Shown piece by piece: positions 44,429 through 56,535 of a DNA stretch of 64,000 nt. The notes beneath the pieces were generated by a model that had not been told where the DNA came from, did no database searches, and saw nothing but the letters and a program-made list of their open reading frames with translations. Each line of letters begins with the position of its first letter. The first letter of the stretch is position 1. The stretch spans positions 372,001 to 436,000 of the forward strand of contig NZ_CP045925.1 of assembly GCF_020541265.1 (NCBI RefSeq), in the 5' to 3' direction. Source of the stretch: Profftia lariciata (GTDB lineage Bacteria > Pseudomonadota > Gammaproteobacteria > Enterobacterales > Enterobacteriaceae). The position numbers and the translations under genes are program-made.

Positions 44429-46759
44429 ATGAATCCTGAGCGTTTCGAACGTATAGAAATTCCTGTATTGCCTTTGCGTGATGTAGTAGTTTATCCACAT
44501 ATGGTAATTCCATTGTTCGTAGGTCGGGAGAAATCTGTTAAATGCTTAGAAGCAGCAATGAACAATGATAAAAAGATCTTATTGATTGCACAGAAAGATG
44601 CGTCAACAGATACAATAGGAGTAACTGATCTTTTTTCTGTAGGTACTATTGCTTCTATTTTACAGATGCTTAAATTACCTGATGGCACGGTAAAGATACT
44701 CGTCGAAGGTCTTCAACGTGTAAAAATTACTAACTTATCAGACAGCGGTGATCATTTTGCTGCACAAGTTGAATATTTAGAAATCAAGAAAATGGATGAA
44801 CGGGAACAAGAAATATTAGTACGTACTATTATTAATCAATTTGAGTCCTATATTAAACTCAATAAAAAGATCCCACCAGAAGTATTAACATCACTTAACA
44901 GTATTGCAGATGCAGCTAAATTAGCAGATACTATTGCAGCTCATATGCCTTTAAAATTACACGATAAACAATCTGTACTTGAAATATCAGATGTTACAAA
45001 ACGTTTAGAATATTTAATGACTCTCATGGAATCTGAAATAGATTTGCTGCAGGTGGAAAAACGTATTCGTAATCGCGTAAAAAAGCAAATGGAAAAAAGT
45101 CAACGTGAGTATTATTTGAATGAGCAAATGAAAGCTATTCAAAAAGAACTAGATGAAATGGATGATACTCCAGATGAATTTGAAATACTAAAAAGTAAAA
45201 TTAAATCTGCTAAAATGCCAAAAGAAGTACGTGAAAAAACGGAATCTGAGTTAAAAAAATTAAAAATGATGTCTCCTATGTCTGCTGAAGCAACTGTGGT
45301 ACGCAGTTACATTGACTGGATGATCCAAGTTCCTTGGAATGCACGTAATAAAGTAAAGAAAAATTTACATCAAGCACAGAAAATATTAGATACTGATCAT
45401 TACGGTTTAGAACGTGTTAAAGACCGTATTTTAGAATATCTAGCAGTTCAAAGTCGTGTTAGTAAAATTAAAGGACCAATATTATGTTTGGTTGGTCCTC
45501 CAGGAGTAGGTAAAACATCTCTGGGCCAATCTATTGCTCGCGCAACTGGTCGTCAATACGTTCGAATGGCGTTGGGTGGTGTACGTGATGAGGCAGAAAT
45601 TCGTGGGCATCGTCGTACCTATATAGGATCTATGCCAGGAAAACTTATTCAAAAAATGGCGAAAGTAGGAGTAAAAAATCCACTTTTTTTATTAGATGAA
45701 ATTGAAAAAATATCTTCTGATATGCGTGGCGATCCAGCTGCAGCTCTTTTAGAAGTATTAGATCCTGAGCAAAATATTGCATTCAATGATCATTACTTAG
45801 AAGTAGACTATGATTTATCTGATGTAATGTTTATAGCAACTTCTAATTCTATGAATATTCCGGCGCCGTTACTTAATCGTATGGAAGTTATTCGTTTATC
45901 TGGTTACACAGAAGATGAAAAAATGAATATTGCTAGACAGCATTTACTACCTAAACAGTTAGAACGTAATGCATTAAAACAAGGTGAATTAACTGTATGT
46001 GATAGTGCAATTAATGGTATTATTCGTTATTATACTCGTGAAGCAGGTGTGCGTAGTTTAGAACGTGAAATTTCTAAATTATGTCGTAAAACAGTAAAAA
46101 ATTTACTAATGAATCCATTAGTTAAAAGCATAAAAATTAATGATAATAATTTAAAAGACTTTTTAGGAGTCCAGCGCTATGATTATGGACGTGTTGATAG
46201 TGAAAATAGAATAGGACAAGTAACTGGTCTTGCATGGACTGAAGTAGGAGGAGATTTATTAACTGTTGAAACTGCTTGTATGCCAGGCAAAGGTAAACTA
46301 ACCTATACTGGATCTTTGGGAGAAGTTATGCAAGAATCTATTCAAGCAGCTTTAACAGTCGTACGTGCCCGTACAAAAAAATTAGGCATTCCTACCGATT
46401 TTTATGAAAAATGTGACATTCATGTTCATGTACCTGAAGGTGCTACTCCCAAAGATGGTCCAAGTGCAGGTATTGCTATGTGTACTGCGCTAGTTTCGTG
46501 CTTAACTAGTAATCCAGTTAGTGCTGATGTTGCAATGACAGGAGAGATTACTTTGCGTGGTTTAGTTTTACCAATAGGTGGTTTAAAAGAAAAATTATTA
46601 GCTGCCCATCGTGGTGGTATTAAAATGGTATTAATTCCAGACGAAAATAAACGTGATTTAGAAGAAATTCAAGCTAATATATTAGCTGATCTAGATATCC
46701 ACCCGGTAAAAAAAATTGATGAAGTTTTATCTTTAGCGCTCGAGAATTTACCATTTTAA
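44429..46759 (+). CDS. lon: ATP-dependent protease Lon
   Basis: Lon is a homohexameric AAA+ serine protease that removes misfolded and regulatory proteins. The ATG at 44429 gives 776 residues (E. coli 784) starting MNPERFERIEIPVLPLRDVV. An in-frame GTG at 44402 lies in the leader and is rejected. The N-terminal substrate domain, Walker A GPPGVGKT near 356, Walker B LFLLDEIEK, and the catalytic serine in DGPSAG with lysine in GGLKEKLLAAHRGG (near 679 and 722) are present. The extreme C-terminus is trimmed by about eight residues. The leader just before the ATG, ttaaactaagagagagctct, matches my recollection of the E. coli lon leader base for base. A terminator follows. It is no longer beside clpX. 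Confidence 0.98.
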   Translation: MNPERFERIEIPVLPLRDVVVYPHMVIPLFVGREKSVKCLEAAMNNDKKILLIAQKDASTDTIGVTDLFSVGTIASILQMLKLPDGTVKILVEGLQRVKITNLSDSGDHFAAQVEYLEIKKMDEREQEILVRTIINQFESYIKLNKKIPPEVLTSLNSIADAAKLADTIAAHMPLKLHDKQSVLEISDVTKRLEYLMTLMESEIDLLQVEKRIRNRVKKQMEKSQREYYLNEQMKAIQKELDEMDDTPDEFEILKSKIKSAKMPKEVREKTESELKKLKMMSPMSAEATVVRSYIDWMIQVPWNARNKVKKNLHQAQKILDTDHYGLERVKDRILEYLAVQSRVSKIKGPILCLVGPPGVGKTSLGQSIARATGRQYVRMALGGVRDEAEIRGHRRTYIGSMPGKLIQKMAKVGVKNPLFLLDEIEKISSDMRGDPAAALLEVLDPEQNIAFNDHYLEVDYDLSDVMFIATSNSMNIPAPLLNRMEVIRLSGYTEDEKMNIARQHLLPKQLERNALKQGELTVCDSAINGIIRYYTREAGVRSLEREISKLCRKTVKNLLMNPLVKSIKINDNNLKDFLGVQRYDYGRVDSENRIGQVTGLAWTEVGGDLLTVETACMPGKGKLTYTGSLGEVMQESIQAALTVVRARTKKLGIPTDFYEKCDIHVHVPEGATPKDGPSAGIAMCTALVSCLTSNPVSADVAMTGEITLRGLVLPIGGLKEKLLAAHRGGIKMVLIPDENKRDLEEIQANILADLDIHPVKKIDEVLSLALENLPF

Positions 46760-46878
46760 ATAACTGATTCTCTACGATATAAATAATATAATTATATTAA
46801 GTAGTTAATTTAAAAGAAGCTAATATAATATCTATTATTTATTTAAATATTTAGTAAAAAATTTTATATATTTTAATA

Positions 46879-46922
46879 CAAGATAAGTAATATTAATATC
46901 AATATGACTTATCTTGTTTTTT
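46879..46922 (+). terminator. Intrinsic terminator of lon
   Basis: A perfect 10-bp stem (caagataagt at 46879-46888 with 46907-46916), an inner atatt/aatat pairing, and a following run of six Ts lie 120 bases after the lon stop. This is the best terminator in the window. In E. coli hupB follows lon; none is present here. Confidence 0.8.
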
Positions 46923-49814
46923 AAGGTGATTCTTTGAGTACGATATATAGTTTTAAGATGATAAAATAGTAAATACTTATTATTAATAATATATAACATT
47001 ATTTAAATAAATTATTTCTTAATTTATAATAAGTATTAATATATTAGTATAAATATTACATATATATCTTCTGTTTTAGAAAAAATATCAATTATATTGT
47101 TTGATATTTTTTAATATTATAAAGCTTATTAACTGTTTACTAAAATTATTTTATGCATTATTCAGTAAATCAAATAATTTTATTAAACCTAAATAAATAA
47201 TACTTTACTTTAGTAAAGTATTATAAAGATATTAAATATATTATATAGTATATAACTTGTGTAGTTGATGTAAATTATGATTTTTATGCGTATAAATTTA
47301 TCATTTTACAGGTCAATAATAAAATTAAGAAAAATATATTTTTTAGCATGTATTTATATTTTATCTATTATATTATTTTAAATAACAATAAATACTGTAA
47401 TTATATTAATATTGCTTAGAAGTTTTATAAAAAATCTAATATTAAATATTAATTAGTCATACTTTTAAGTTATTTTTTAACATTAGTTATTTGCACCTAT
47501 ATATTTATTACTTTCTATCTAGAATTATCATAATTATATAATATGTATATTTTACTAAAAAATAATTTGTATTTTATTTTTCTTAGTAAAGTAATCTAAT
47601 AATATTTTTATATTTGTTTAAAATTTTATTATATATTATGACTATTTACTAGTAAATCATTATATATAACACTATATGTTATATATAATATAATAAATGA
47701 CTGTTATATTGTATTTAATCTGAATTTTATAATTATTCCTATAATAAAAATATAATATGTAAAATACGTTATTTATTTTATATTGATATTAAATAATTAA
47801 TATGATTTTATTAAAAATAAAATAATAAAAATAATTATAACACAAGTGTATTTTATTATCTTAAATCAATTATTCAAAGAATTTTGTATTTTTTTGAAAA
47901 AATTTTAAATATATTTTATTAATCAAATTATTAATAAATAAAAATTATAATACTATATTAAATTGAGTCACTATAACAATAAAATAACTTTTATGATATT
48001 AATAAAAGTGATTTTATTAAGTTATGATATTTATCAAGTAATAATAAAATTATTGATATTTATTATGCATAATTATATATAATTAATATTATCATTTTTT
48101 AATAAATTTTATCTATAATACATATTGTCTAATTATTATATTATCGTTATCTTAAATTACTTAAATTCATTATTAACTTAAAAAGTTATTTTAATTAATA
48201 ATTTCTTATAATATTCAATCAAATAAGCAATATATAATTATGTAACGTATTTTTTTATTAAAATAATATTACTTTCTTTACTGTTTTAGTATAAATGCTA
48301 ATCTTGGTGTAAATATTTATAATATAAAAATGTTTCTTATTACTAATAATATTATATATGCTATAGATTAAAAAAGACTAAATCTATTTACTATACCCAT
48401 TTATTAATCATAAAAGTTTTAGTGATTAAATATATATAAAAAATAACTAGATTGATTATAAAGATTTATTTTGTTGGAGTGTTAATTAAGAAAAATGTAG
48501 ATTTATATCTTTAATGAGTATGCTAAAATATTAGATAAAAATATTTTAAATTAATTCGTATATTGATATATCATAATTTATATATTTTATATAAACCAAG
48601 TACTAGACATGTTTCTTATTGTATAAGAACCTTGAAAATATCTAAAATTTATTTTCTTAAAAATTTTTTATTAATAAATAATAATATGAGTAGATATTTT
48701 TATACGTAAATACTATAATTAATAACATAAAATCTAGTAAAAAATATCTAAAAATATTAAATTATTACATAATAAAAAATTAAATTTTTTTTGATTAATG
48801 TAAGATAATTAATTCGTATTGTAATTAACCGAATATAATAATTAAATATATTTTAACATATTAGTTACCTGAAAGTACTATCATCTCTGATGGATTATAA
48901 TACTTACTTAAGTAAGTATTAATTTAAAATTAATGAATAAAAGCATCAATGTGTTATCTTTAGTATAAAAAATTTTAAATATTATCTTTTTTAAAAGATA
49001 TACTTATTTTCAATATATAATTGATTAATAAATAAAATAATAATTACTTATTTATTCATATGTATAGAATATTAAATAATAATATTAATTATTTTTCTTA
49101 ATAAAGAGAGTTGTATTTGTATAGTAGATGATATCTTAATATACTAATATATATTAAATATTATTATAGTTTTATAAAATTATTATTAAATAATAGTGAA
49201 TTATATTTATAATATAGATATATATTTATTTAATTTTAATTAAAATTTTTCTATCTTTATAATAATCAAGATAATACTATTATATATATCTTTGGAGAAA
49301 CTATTATATATATGATTTAATATATAATATTCACTATAAATAGATATATACAATTTTTTAAAAATTTAAAGCATATCTTTTAAAATATATTATTATTTAA
49401 AATAAAAGTTATTTAAGTTAATAATGATTTATATAAAATAATTTTATCACGTTCAAAAATATCATTTTTTATAACTATTTCAATTATTATTTAAGATAAT
49501 ATATTTATTAAAAAAATAAGTTTTTTATTATTTTATACTATATTTTTTATATGTTAATACTATAATTTATGAAATTTTTAAGAATTATTTATGTTAAAAA
49601 AATTAGTTTATTGATTCAATCTTTTTGTATAGTTATTTATAGAGTATAATAATATTATAAACTATTTTAGTGATATAATTCTATTAAAGATATTATAATA
49701 TTGATATATTAAATACAATAAATATTGTATTATATCTAATCATTGTATATTTCTTAAGTGTGTAAAAAGTATGCCTATAAAATCTTATAAAGATAGTAAT
49801 ATATAAAATATATA
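46923..49814. other. 2.9-kb AT-rich gap
   Basis: No hupB or other gene or relic was recognised between lon and ribA. The only local feature is the palindrome at 48899-48920 with a slightly less AT-rich stretch just before it. Confidence 0.5.
48899..48920. repeat. Perfect 22-bp palindrome
   Basis: The 11-base arm aatacttactt is followed directly by its exact reverse complement. It overlaps a TATAAT at 48896-48901 and is preceded by a short stem catc-tct-gatg. The palindrome is seen directly; an operator, a small RNA end or simple chance are all possible. Confidence 0.4.
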
Positions 49815-50402
49815 TTAGTCAAATAAATGACCCATTTTAATGGCTTTAGTCGATAAATAGCATTCATTTTTTGAATTACGGCCCACAATAAGAGGTACAC
49901 GTTCAATAACGTTAATTCCAGAATTAATTAAAATATTAACTTTTTTTGGATTATTTGTTAATAAACGTATGTCTTTTATATCTAATAGTGTGAACATATC
50001 AGCACATAAGGTAAAATCACGTTCATCAGCAGAGAAACCTAATTGATAATTTGCTTCGACGGTATCTAGACCTTGATCTTGTAAAGCATAAGCCCTAATT
50101 TTATTTAATAAGCCTATATTTCTCCCTTCTTGACGATGATATAATAAAACTCCACTTCCTTCTTCAACTATTTGTTTTAGTGCTGCATTTAATTGAAAAC
50201 TACAATCACATCGTAGACTAGAGAATACATCACCAGTTAGACACTCGGAATGTACGCGTGCAAGTACTGGTTTTGTCCTAGATACATTGCCATATATTAA
50301 TGCTATATGATTATAACCAGTGTTAATTTCTTCAAAGCCAACCATTAAAAAATTACCCCAATGTGTTGGTAATTTTGCTTCAATAACTCGTGTAATTTGC
50401 AT
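49815..50402 (-). CDS. ribA: GTP cyclohydrolase II
   Basis: RibA opens GTP to start riboflavin synthesis. The ATG at 50402 gives 195 residues (E. coli 196) starting MQITRVIEAKLPTHWG. It is preceded by GGAGA at good spacing; the ATG at 50414 overlaps that site and adds four non-conserved residues. The three zinc cysteines are in ECLTGDVFSSLRCDC. The catalytic region LLYHRQEGRNIGLLNKIRAYALQDQG and the GTP-binding RLLTNNPKKV are intact. It stands alone between gaps. Riboflavin is a common symbiont-supplied vitamin, but no other rib gene is in the window, so that role is only inference. Confidence 0.96.
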   Translation of the reverse strand: MQITRVIEAKLPTHWGNFLMVGFEEINTGYNHIALIYGNVSRTKPVLARVHSECLTGDVFSSLRCDCSFQLNAALKQIVEEGSGVLLYHRQEGRNIGLLNKIRAYALQDQGLDTVEANYQLGFSADERDFTLCADMFTLLDIKDIRLLTNNPKKVNILINSGINVIERVPLIVGRNSKNECYLSTKAIKMGHLFD

Positions 50403-52348
50403 TATATTCTCCATAAAAATATTTTTATATTTTATTATTCATGAGAAATGATTACATAATAAAATTATTTTATAAATTTTTTATAATTATTTATTATATA
50501 GTAAATCATGTAATATATAAAATATATAATATTCACTTAAGATATAATTAATTGTAATTTATTCATAATAATAAAATATTTCATTATATCTATAAATATA
50601 GGTAAAAATATTTTCTGATTATATTTACTTGAGATTTTATTTATTTAACATACATAATGTATTAATGTGCTATCGTTATTACAATAACGTTTACTAGATT
50701 TAATAATAAGCTAAAATAATTATAGATTATATCTATAATAGATTATAATGTTTTATACTATTTACAACAAGATGCATACTTATTATGTTTTAAGAATGCT
50801 ATTTATGATTAGTAGTTATATTATTATATTTTATATATGGTAATGATATTTGTATTGATTTACTAAATAACTCTGTTATTGGTATTAAACAGTCAACTAA
50901 CATTACTGTTTGTTATATAAACATTTGTTTTTTCATTAAAAATTAAATTATTGCTAATATTTATTATAAAATATAAAATTTTTATTTTAAAGAATTATAA
51001 ATATATACTATATAATATATTAATATATCTATTAATGATAGTAAGTAATATTATTATATTATTTTAATATATTACAAATATTTCTATCAATATTAATATA
51101 TCTATAATTTATTCTTTAATAAATATGCTGTTTAATAATTTTAAAAAAATAAATATATAATTATAAAGATAATTAGTATATTAAATAATATCAAAACTTT
51201 TATATTAAGTATTATTTACTGATAAAAATATGTTTTTATATTGAAATATTATTGTAGAATCAGTATTATTAATTTTAGTAAAAATTCTATCATAATTAGA
51301 GAGTTAAGTAACTTAATTTTAATACTATTTTCTAGTATACTATCTTAGAATGTATTTTAATAAAAACATTCTTATAATAAGACAGTAAATACTTTATAAC
51401 ATAATATTTACTAATTATATACATATATATTATATATATAATATATTTAATATAAGATAAAATTATTTATAACATACTAATTATTCTATTATAGTCAGTC
51501 AGAGATATATTTTATATTAAATTATTATTAGTGTTATTATAATATTAATTACTATTAATTTATACGCTAATCTCTATTATATATTTTAAATTTAGTAAGT
51601 AATTTATATGTTATTTGCTTATAAAAATTATAAATAGCTTAATAAATTTATTATTTAGTAAATTAAGTAATAAATAAAAACTATTATAAAATATAGTTAT
51701 CTATAGAATATTTTCTATGTATTTATATCTTTAATATTAATGTATTAAACAGAATAATAAAACATTTAATAATTTATATAAAAATTCTTAATATAGTAAA
51801 AAATAATCTTATATTACAATAATTACATACATTAATTTTTAATTGAATAATTGAATTATAAAAGACATCTTAATTACTAGAAAGTACAATGCAAGCAATT
51901 ATTTTTTATACATAATATTTTAACTATACCATGTAATATTCATGCATAAATTAATAAAAAAATATATCTGATAATAAAGAGTATTTGATAATAGATATAT
52001 TATCAATATTTAATACAATAAATTAAATATAAAATAAATTTTTTATTCTAATTTACAGAAATTATTAAATAATAACATTATTTTAGTTATATTTTATATT
52101 ATATTTTTAAACTATCTTAATATAATAAGAGCATTATATTAAGATAGTTTGTTTAGTTTGTTATTAAACATAATATCTATCTAGATAGACACGTATAATA
52201 TTATTTCTCTTCTAAATAGAATAAATATAAAATTATGATCTTTAATCACTTTATTAATTTAATAAAATATATTATATTGTACAGTGGATATTTCAATATC
52301 TAGAAATATATATAATATTTTTTATTTTATATGATTATACAGCAGTTT
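50403..52348. other. 1.9-kb AT-rich gap
   Basis: No gene or relic recognised. Contains the long stem-loop at 52109-52150 near the murJ end. Confidence 0.5.
52109..52150 (-). other. Perfect 18-bp stem-loop downstream of murJ
   Basis: Bases 52109-52126 (aaactatcttaatataat) and 52133-52150 are exact reverse complements around a 6-base loop. It lies about 200 bases past the murJ stop. On the minus strand the stem is followed by A residues, not T; on the plus strand it is followed by gtttagtttgtt. A terminator or 3'-end stabilising hairpin is plausible. It is the longest perfect stem I noticed. Confidence 0.5.
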
Positions 52349-53890
52349 TTATGTGTTAAGTGCTTTACGAGTAAAATCATGAATACGCACACCTAATAAA
52401 GATAAAGATATAAAATAAGAAAATAATCCCCCTAATATTATAAATATTAAACGTAATAAACGCGTTAGCGTATTACCAGAATTCCATGCAGGCATAAAAA
52501 ATATAATGCTTATTAATATGATAGTCATTATTATTACAGATATAATTACTTTGATTAAAAATATTTTCCAACCTGGTTGCGGAATATACATATTTTGTTT
52601 GCGCAATTGCCAATATAACAAGCTAGCATTAAGATATGCTGATAATCCGATAGATAATGAAAGCCCTACATGCTTTAATGGCCATATAAAAAATAAATTC
52701 ATTAATTGCGTTATAATAAGTGTAATAATAGCAATTTTAACAGGTGTTTTAATGTTTTGGTAGGAATAAAAACCTGGTGCTAATACTTTTACTAATATTA
52801 GACCCATTAAACCAATAGTATAAGCAATTAATGCATTTTGAGTCATTTTAGTATCAAAAGCAGTAAATTGACCATACTGAAATAGAATTATAATCAAAGG
52901 TTTAGATAATATTCCTAATGCAATGGAGCTTGGTAAGGCTAATAAAAAACATAAACGTAATCCCCAATCTATTAGACTAGAATATTCTTCATAACAACCA
53001 CATGAAATACTTTTTGCTAATGATGGTAATAAAATAGTTCCCAATGTTACACCTAAAACACCAGCTGGAAATTCCATAAGACGATCAGCATAGTATAACC
53101 ATGATACTGACCCTGATTTTAAGAATGAAGCAAAGATTGTGTTGATAATTAATGATATCTGACTAGCAGAAACTCCAATAATAGCTGGTCCCATTAATTT
53201 CATTATTTTCCATAAGCCTGTATGTCGTAAGTTAATACGAGGCAATACAAGCATATCAATATTTTTTAAATATGGTAGTTGATAAATTAATTGTAGTAAG
53301 CCGCCTAAAGTTACTGCCCAAGCTAATGATATAATTGGTGGATGAAAATATGATGTTGCAAATAATGAAAAAAAAATCATACTAATATTTAAAAAGGTAG
53401 GTGTAAACGCTGATATTAAAAAGAAGTTCCAAGTCGTTAAAATAGCACCAGCTAAAGAAGCTAAAGAAATGAATAAAATGTAAGGAAAAGTTATTTGTAG
53501 TAGCTTACAAGTTAATTGAAATTTTTCTGGAAAATATACAAAACCAGGCGCTGTAATATTAATTACCAATGGAGCAGTTAATATTCCTAATATACTAATA
53601 ACGGTTAATACTAATATCAACATGCCGCTAACATAAGATAAGAGAGTACGTGTTTCTTCTTTACTTTTGTTATTTTTATATTCTGCTAAAATAGGTACAA
53701 AAGCCTGAGAAAATGCACCTTCAGCAAAGATACGTCTCAGTAAATTAGGTAATTTAAAAGCTATAAAAAATGCATCTGTTGCCATACCAGCACCGAAATA
53801 CTGTGCTATTAATATATCTCGTATAAATCCTAGCATACGAGAAAATATAGTTATTAAACTTATTTTTACTAGTGATGTTAATAAATTCAT
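52349..53890 (-). CDS. murJ: Lipid II flippase MurJ
   Basis: MurJ flips the peptidoglycan precursor lipid II across the inner membrane. From the ATG at 53890 the product is 513 residues (E. coli 511) starting MNLLTSLVKISLITIFSRMLGF; an upstream ATG at 53917 would add nine non-conserved residues. It is a MOP-superfamily membrane protein with about 14 hydrophobic segments. Conserved blocks are GAGMATDAFFIAFKLPNLLRRIFAEGAFSQAFVP, the central ISLIINTIFASFLKSGSVSWLYYADRLMEFP, and LGTILLPSLAKS. The family arginines in FSRMLGFIRD, LLRRIFAEG and YADRLMEFP are kept. No ribosome binding site is obvious. With MurC and UppP it indicates an active peptidoglycan pathway. Confidence 0.97.
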   Translation of the reverse strand: MNLLTSLVKISLITIFSRMLGFIRDILIAQYFGAGMATDAFFIAFKLPNLLRRIFAEGAFSQAFVPILAEYKNNKSKEETRTLLSYVSGMLILVLTVISILGILTAPLVINITAPGFVYFPEKFQLTCKLLQITFPYILFISLASLAGAILTTWNFFLISAFTPTFLNISMIFFSLFATSYFHPPIISLAWAVTLGGLLQLIYQLPYLKNIDMLVLPRINLRHTGLWKIMKLMGPAIIGVSASQISLIINTIFASFLKSGSVSWLYYADRLMEFPAGVLGVTLGTILLPSLAKSISCGCYEEYSSLIDWGLRLCFLLALPSSIALGILSKPLIIILFQYGQFTAFDTKMTQNALIAYTIGLMGLILVKVLAPGFYSYQNIKTPVKIAIITLIITQLMNLFFIWPLKHVGLSLSIGLSAYLNASLLYWQLRKQNMYIPQPGWKIFLIKVIISVIIMTIILISIIFFMPAWNSGNTLTRLLRLIFIILGGLFSYFISLSLLGVRIHDFTRKALNT

Positions 53891-55713
53891 TGAATTAATG
53901 TTGCAACCATTTAGCATTTTATTTTATCAGTATTACTAGTGATTTAGAATTATAAAAATCTGCTATTTTGATAGCATCATTATCTGCAGATATATAATAA
54001 ATACAATAAAATATAAATTATAGTGTATAATTTTAGATATCATCAATGATTTAAAAAAGTAATTATGATATACTTATATAAAAATTTTAATGTTTTATGT
54101 ATTATTTTTATTATTAATATAATATTATATGTCTATCTTTTAATAAATAGAGTAATACAATTTATAGTGAATTTATAAAAAAGATACAATTATTAAAATA
54201 ATTATTACATAATATATCTCTAAATTTTTAGTTTGATCAATACATTAATAATATAAATTATGTATTAGTTTTTATCTAATCATTATATTAGATATTGTAA
54301 CAATACTTACAATTATCTTCTAATTTTTTTAGAATTTTTATGAAAATTATTTAGTTTATACTAACATTAATAGTTAATTTTATAAAAAATATTTTAAATA
54401 TTTAGTATGATTATATACTAAATATCTTTTAATAAAGATATTATTATAATAAAGTATAAAATACTAATTTATTTTTTGATAAGAGTAATTATAATGATTT
54501 TAATCATTAATTAATATTATAACTATAATAATAAGTACATCAATTATATTACAGTATAAATACTTATATAAATTATTTTATATACTATCCTACTAATATA
54601 AGATATGATGATTATAATATTGAAGTGTATAAAAAATAATAATATATAATTTTAAAAATATTAATATTATACAGTTACAATAACATAATACGTTATATCT
54701 AATCATTTGTATAAAAATATATTTTATATACTTATTATATATAATAATATCTTTGTAAGTGTTATATACATATACAGTATCAATAATAAGAGCAATAACA
54801 AAATATAGTTATATATTTTATTTTTTTAAAGTTATAAAAATAAATAGTAAATTTTATCTATTTATTAAGTATATTATTTATTTTATTTCACGATCAAAAG
54901 ATATATTAATAATTAATTTTTAATGACTATGCTTAATACAATAAATGATATTTTATAAATCTTTTATTGATGATTTAAAAGAAATTTATCATTAGCATCA
55001 TGAAAAATTTTATTATTTATAATAATTTATTAAAAATAGTTTATGTATTTCTATTTATTATAGTATAGAGCATATCTAATTATTTACACATAAATAATTA
55101 GTATATCAAGGTATTTACTTAATATTAATTAATTACGTCTAAAATATTATAATCAATTTTTAATCATTCTAAAAAATATCTCTTTAAAAGAGATAAAAAA
55201 TTTTCTTATTTTATATACTAATGAATATAATAAAAAATTATACTTTGTTCAAGCAAAATTACATATATAAATATAATAGCTATATACTGAAATAATTTTA
55301 CAATATTCATCTATAATAATATTATTAATATAATAAAATTAATATCTAATTAGATACAGTAAGTAGTGATATTTTGTACATATTTATTATTAAGATATCT
55401 TATAAAATATATTATTTTTATAATTAATATATAATACATTTTATGTATTGTAGCAATAAATATATATTAATATTATAATTCAGATATTTATTAGTTATTT
55501 AAATATAGCATTAAATTACATAATGTTCTTAGAACATGAGTTTAAAATGTTTTATATAAAATTATATAAATAAAATTACTATTTAACGCTATGAAATTTA
55601 TAAAATTTTTATTTTATTAATTATATGTTTTTAGTATTTTACGCTATATTTAATAGCTTATTATATTTATCTTTGCAAATTTTGTAAAAATTTTATTGAC
55701 AAAGGTAATCTTG
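53891..55713. other. 1.8-kb AT-rich gap between divergent murJ and uppP
   Basis: No gene or relic recognised. Promoters for murJ and uppP must lie here, but no hexamer pair stands out. Confidence 0.5.
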
Positions 55714-56535
55714 ATGAATCTGCATGTATTAATTAATGCATTTATTCTTGGAATAATAGAGGGGATCACAGAATTTTTACCAATTTCTTCAACAGGACAT
55801 ATGATTATTGTTGGGTATTGGCTGGGATTTACAAGTGATAAAGCAAAAAGTTTTGAGGTTATTATTCAATTAGGATCTATTTTAGCGGTTATAATATCAT
55901 TCTGGCGTCGTTTATTTAGTTTAATTGGTATCAATACTAAGTATGATAAGTTATTGCATCAAATAACAGATCATAATCATTTAACATTAATTCATATTAT
56001 TTTAGCTATATTACCAATCTTCATAATAGGACTATTATTTCAGAATAAAATTAATATATATTTTGTACCGAAAACAGTAGTATTGTCTTTAATTGTAGGT
56101 AGTTTTTTATTATTAGTAGCAGAAAAATATTTATTAACACATCCTCGTATAATTATGCTTGATAATATTACATATTTTCAAGCATTTATAGTAGGTTGTT
56201 TTCAATGTTTAGCAATATGGCCTGGTTTTTCTAGATCAGGTGCTACTATTTCTGGTGGACTTCTTGTAGGCATGAGTCGTTTTGTTGCATTAGAGTTCTC
56301 TTTCATTTTATCTGTGCCTACAATGATTGGTACAACAATACTAACAATATATAAAAGTTTTCCATTATTATCTTTAGTAGATTTACCAATGTTTATAGTT
56401 GGCTTTATAACAACATTTATTATTGCGATAAGTATAATTAAAATCTGTTTAAAAATAATTCAGAAAACTTCTTTTATACCATTTGTAATTTATCGTTTTA
56501 TCGTTGCAATATTGGTATATATTATTATGATATAA
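55714..56535 (+). CDS. uppP: Undecaprenyl-diphosphatase UppP (BacA)
   Basis: UppP dephosphorylates undecaprenyl pyrophosphate to recycle the lipid carrier for cell wall precursors. The ATG at 55714 follows AAAGG by eight bases and gives 273 residues, equal to E. coli; an in-frame TTG at 55696 is rejected. The first signature EGITEFLPISSTGHMIIVG lies near residue 17. The second, WPGFSRSGATISGG, lies near 169. About eight membrane segments are visible. It faces cca convergently, the same neighbourhood as bacA and cca in E. coli, so this pair is an old conserved linkage. Confidence 0.97.
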   Translation: MNLHVLINAFILGIIEGITEFLPISSTGHMIIVGYWLGFTSDKAKSFEVIIQLGSILAVIISFWRRLFSLIGINTKYDKLLHQITDHNHLTLIHIILAILPIFIIGLLFQNKINIYFVPKTVVLSLIVGSFLLLVAEKYLLTHPRIIMLDNITYFQAFIVGCFQCLAIWPGFSRSGATISGGLLVGMSRFVALEFSFILSVPTMIGTTILTIYKSFPLLSLVDLPMFIVGFITTFIIAISIIKICLKIIQKTSFIPFVIYRFIVAILVYIIMI

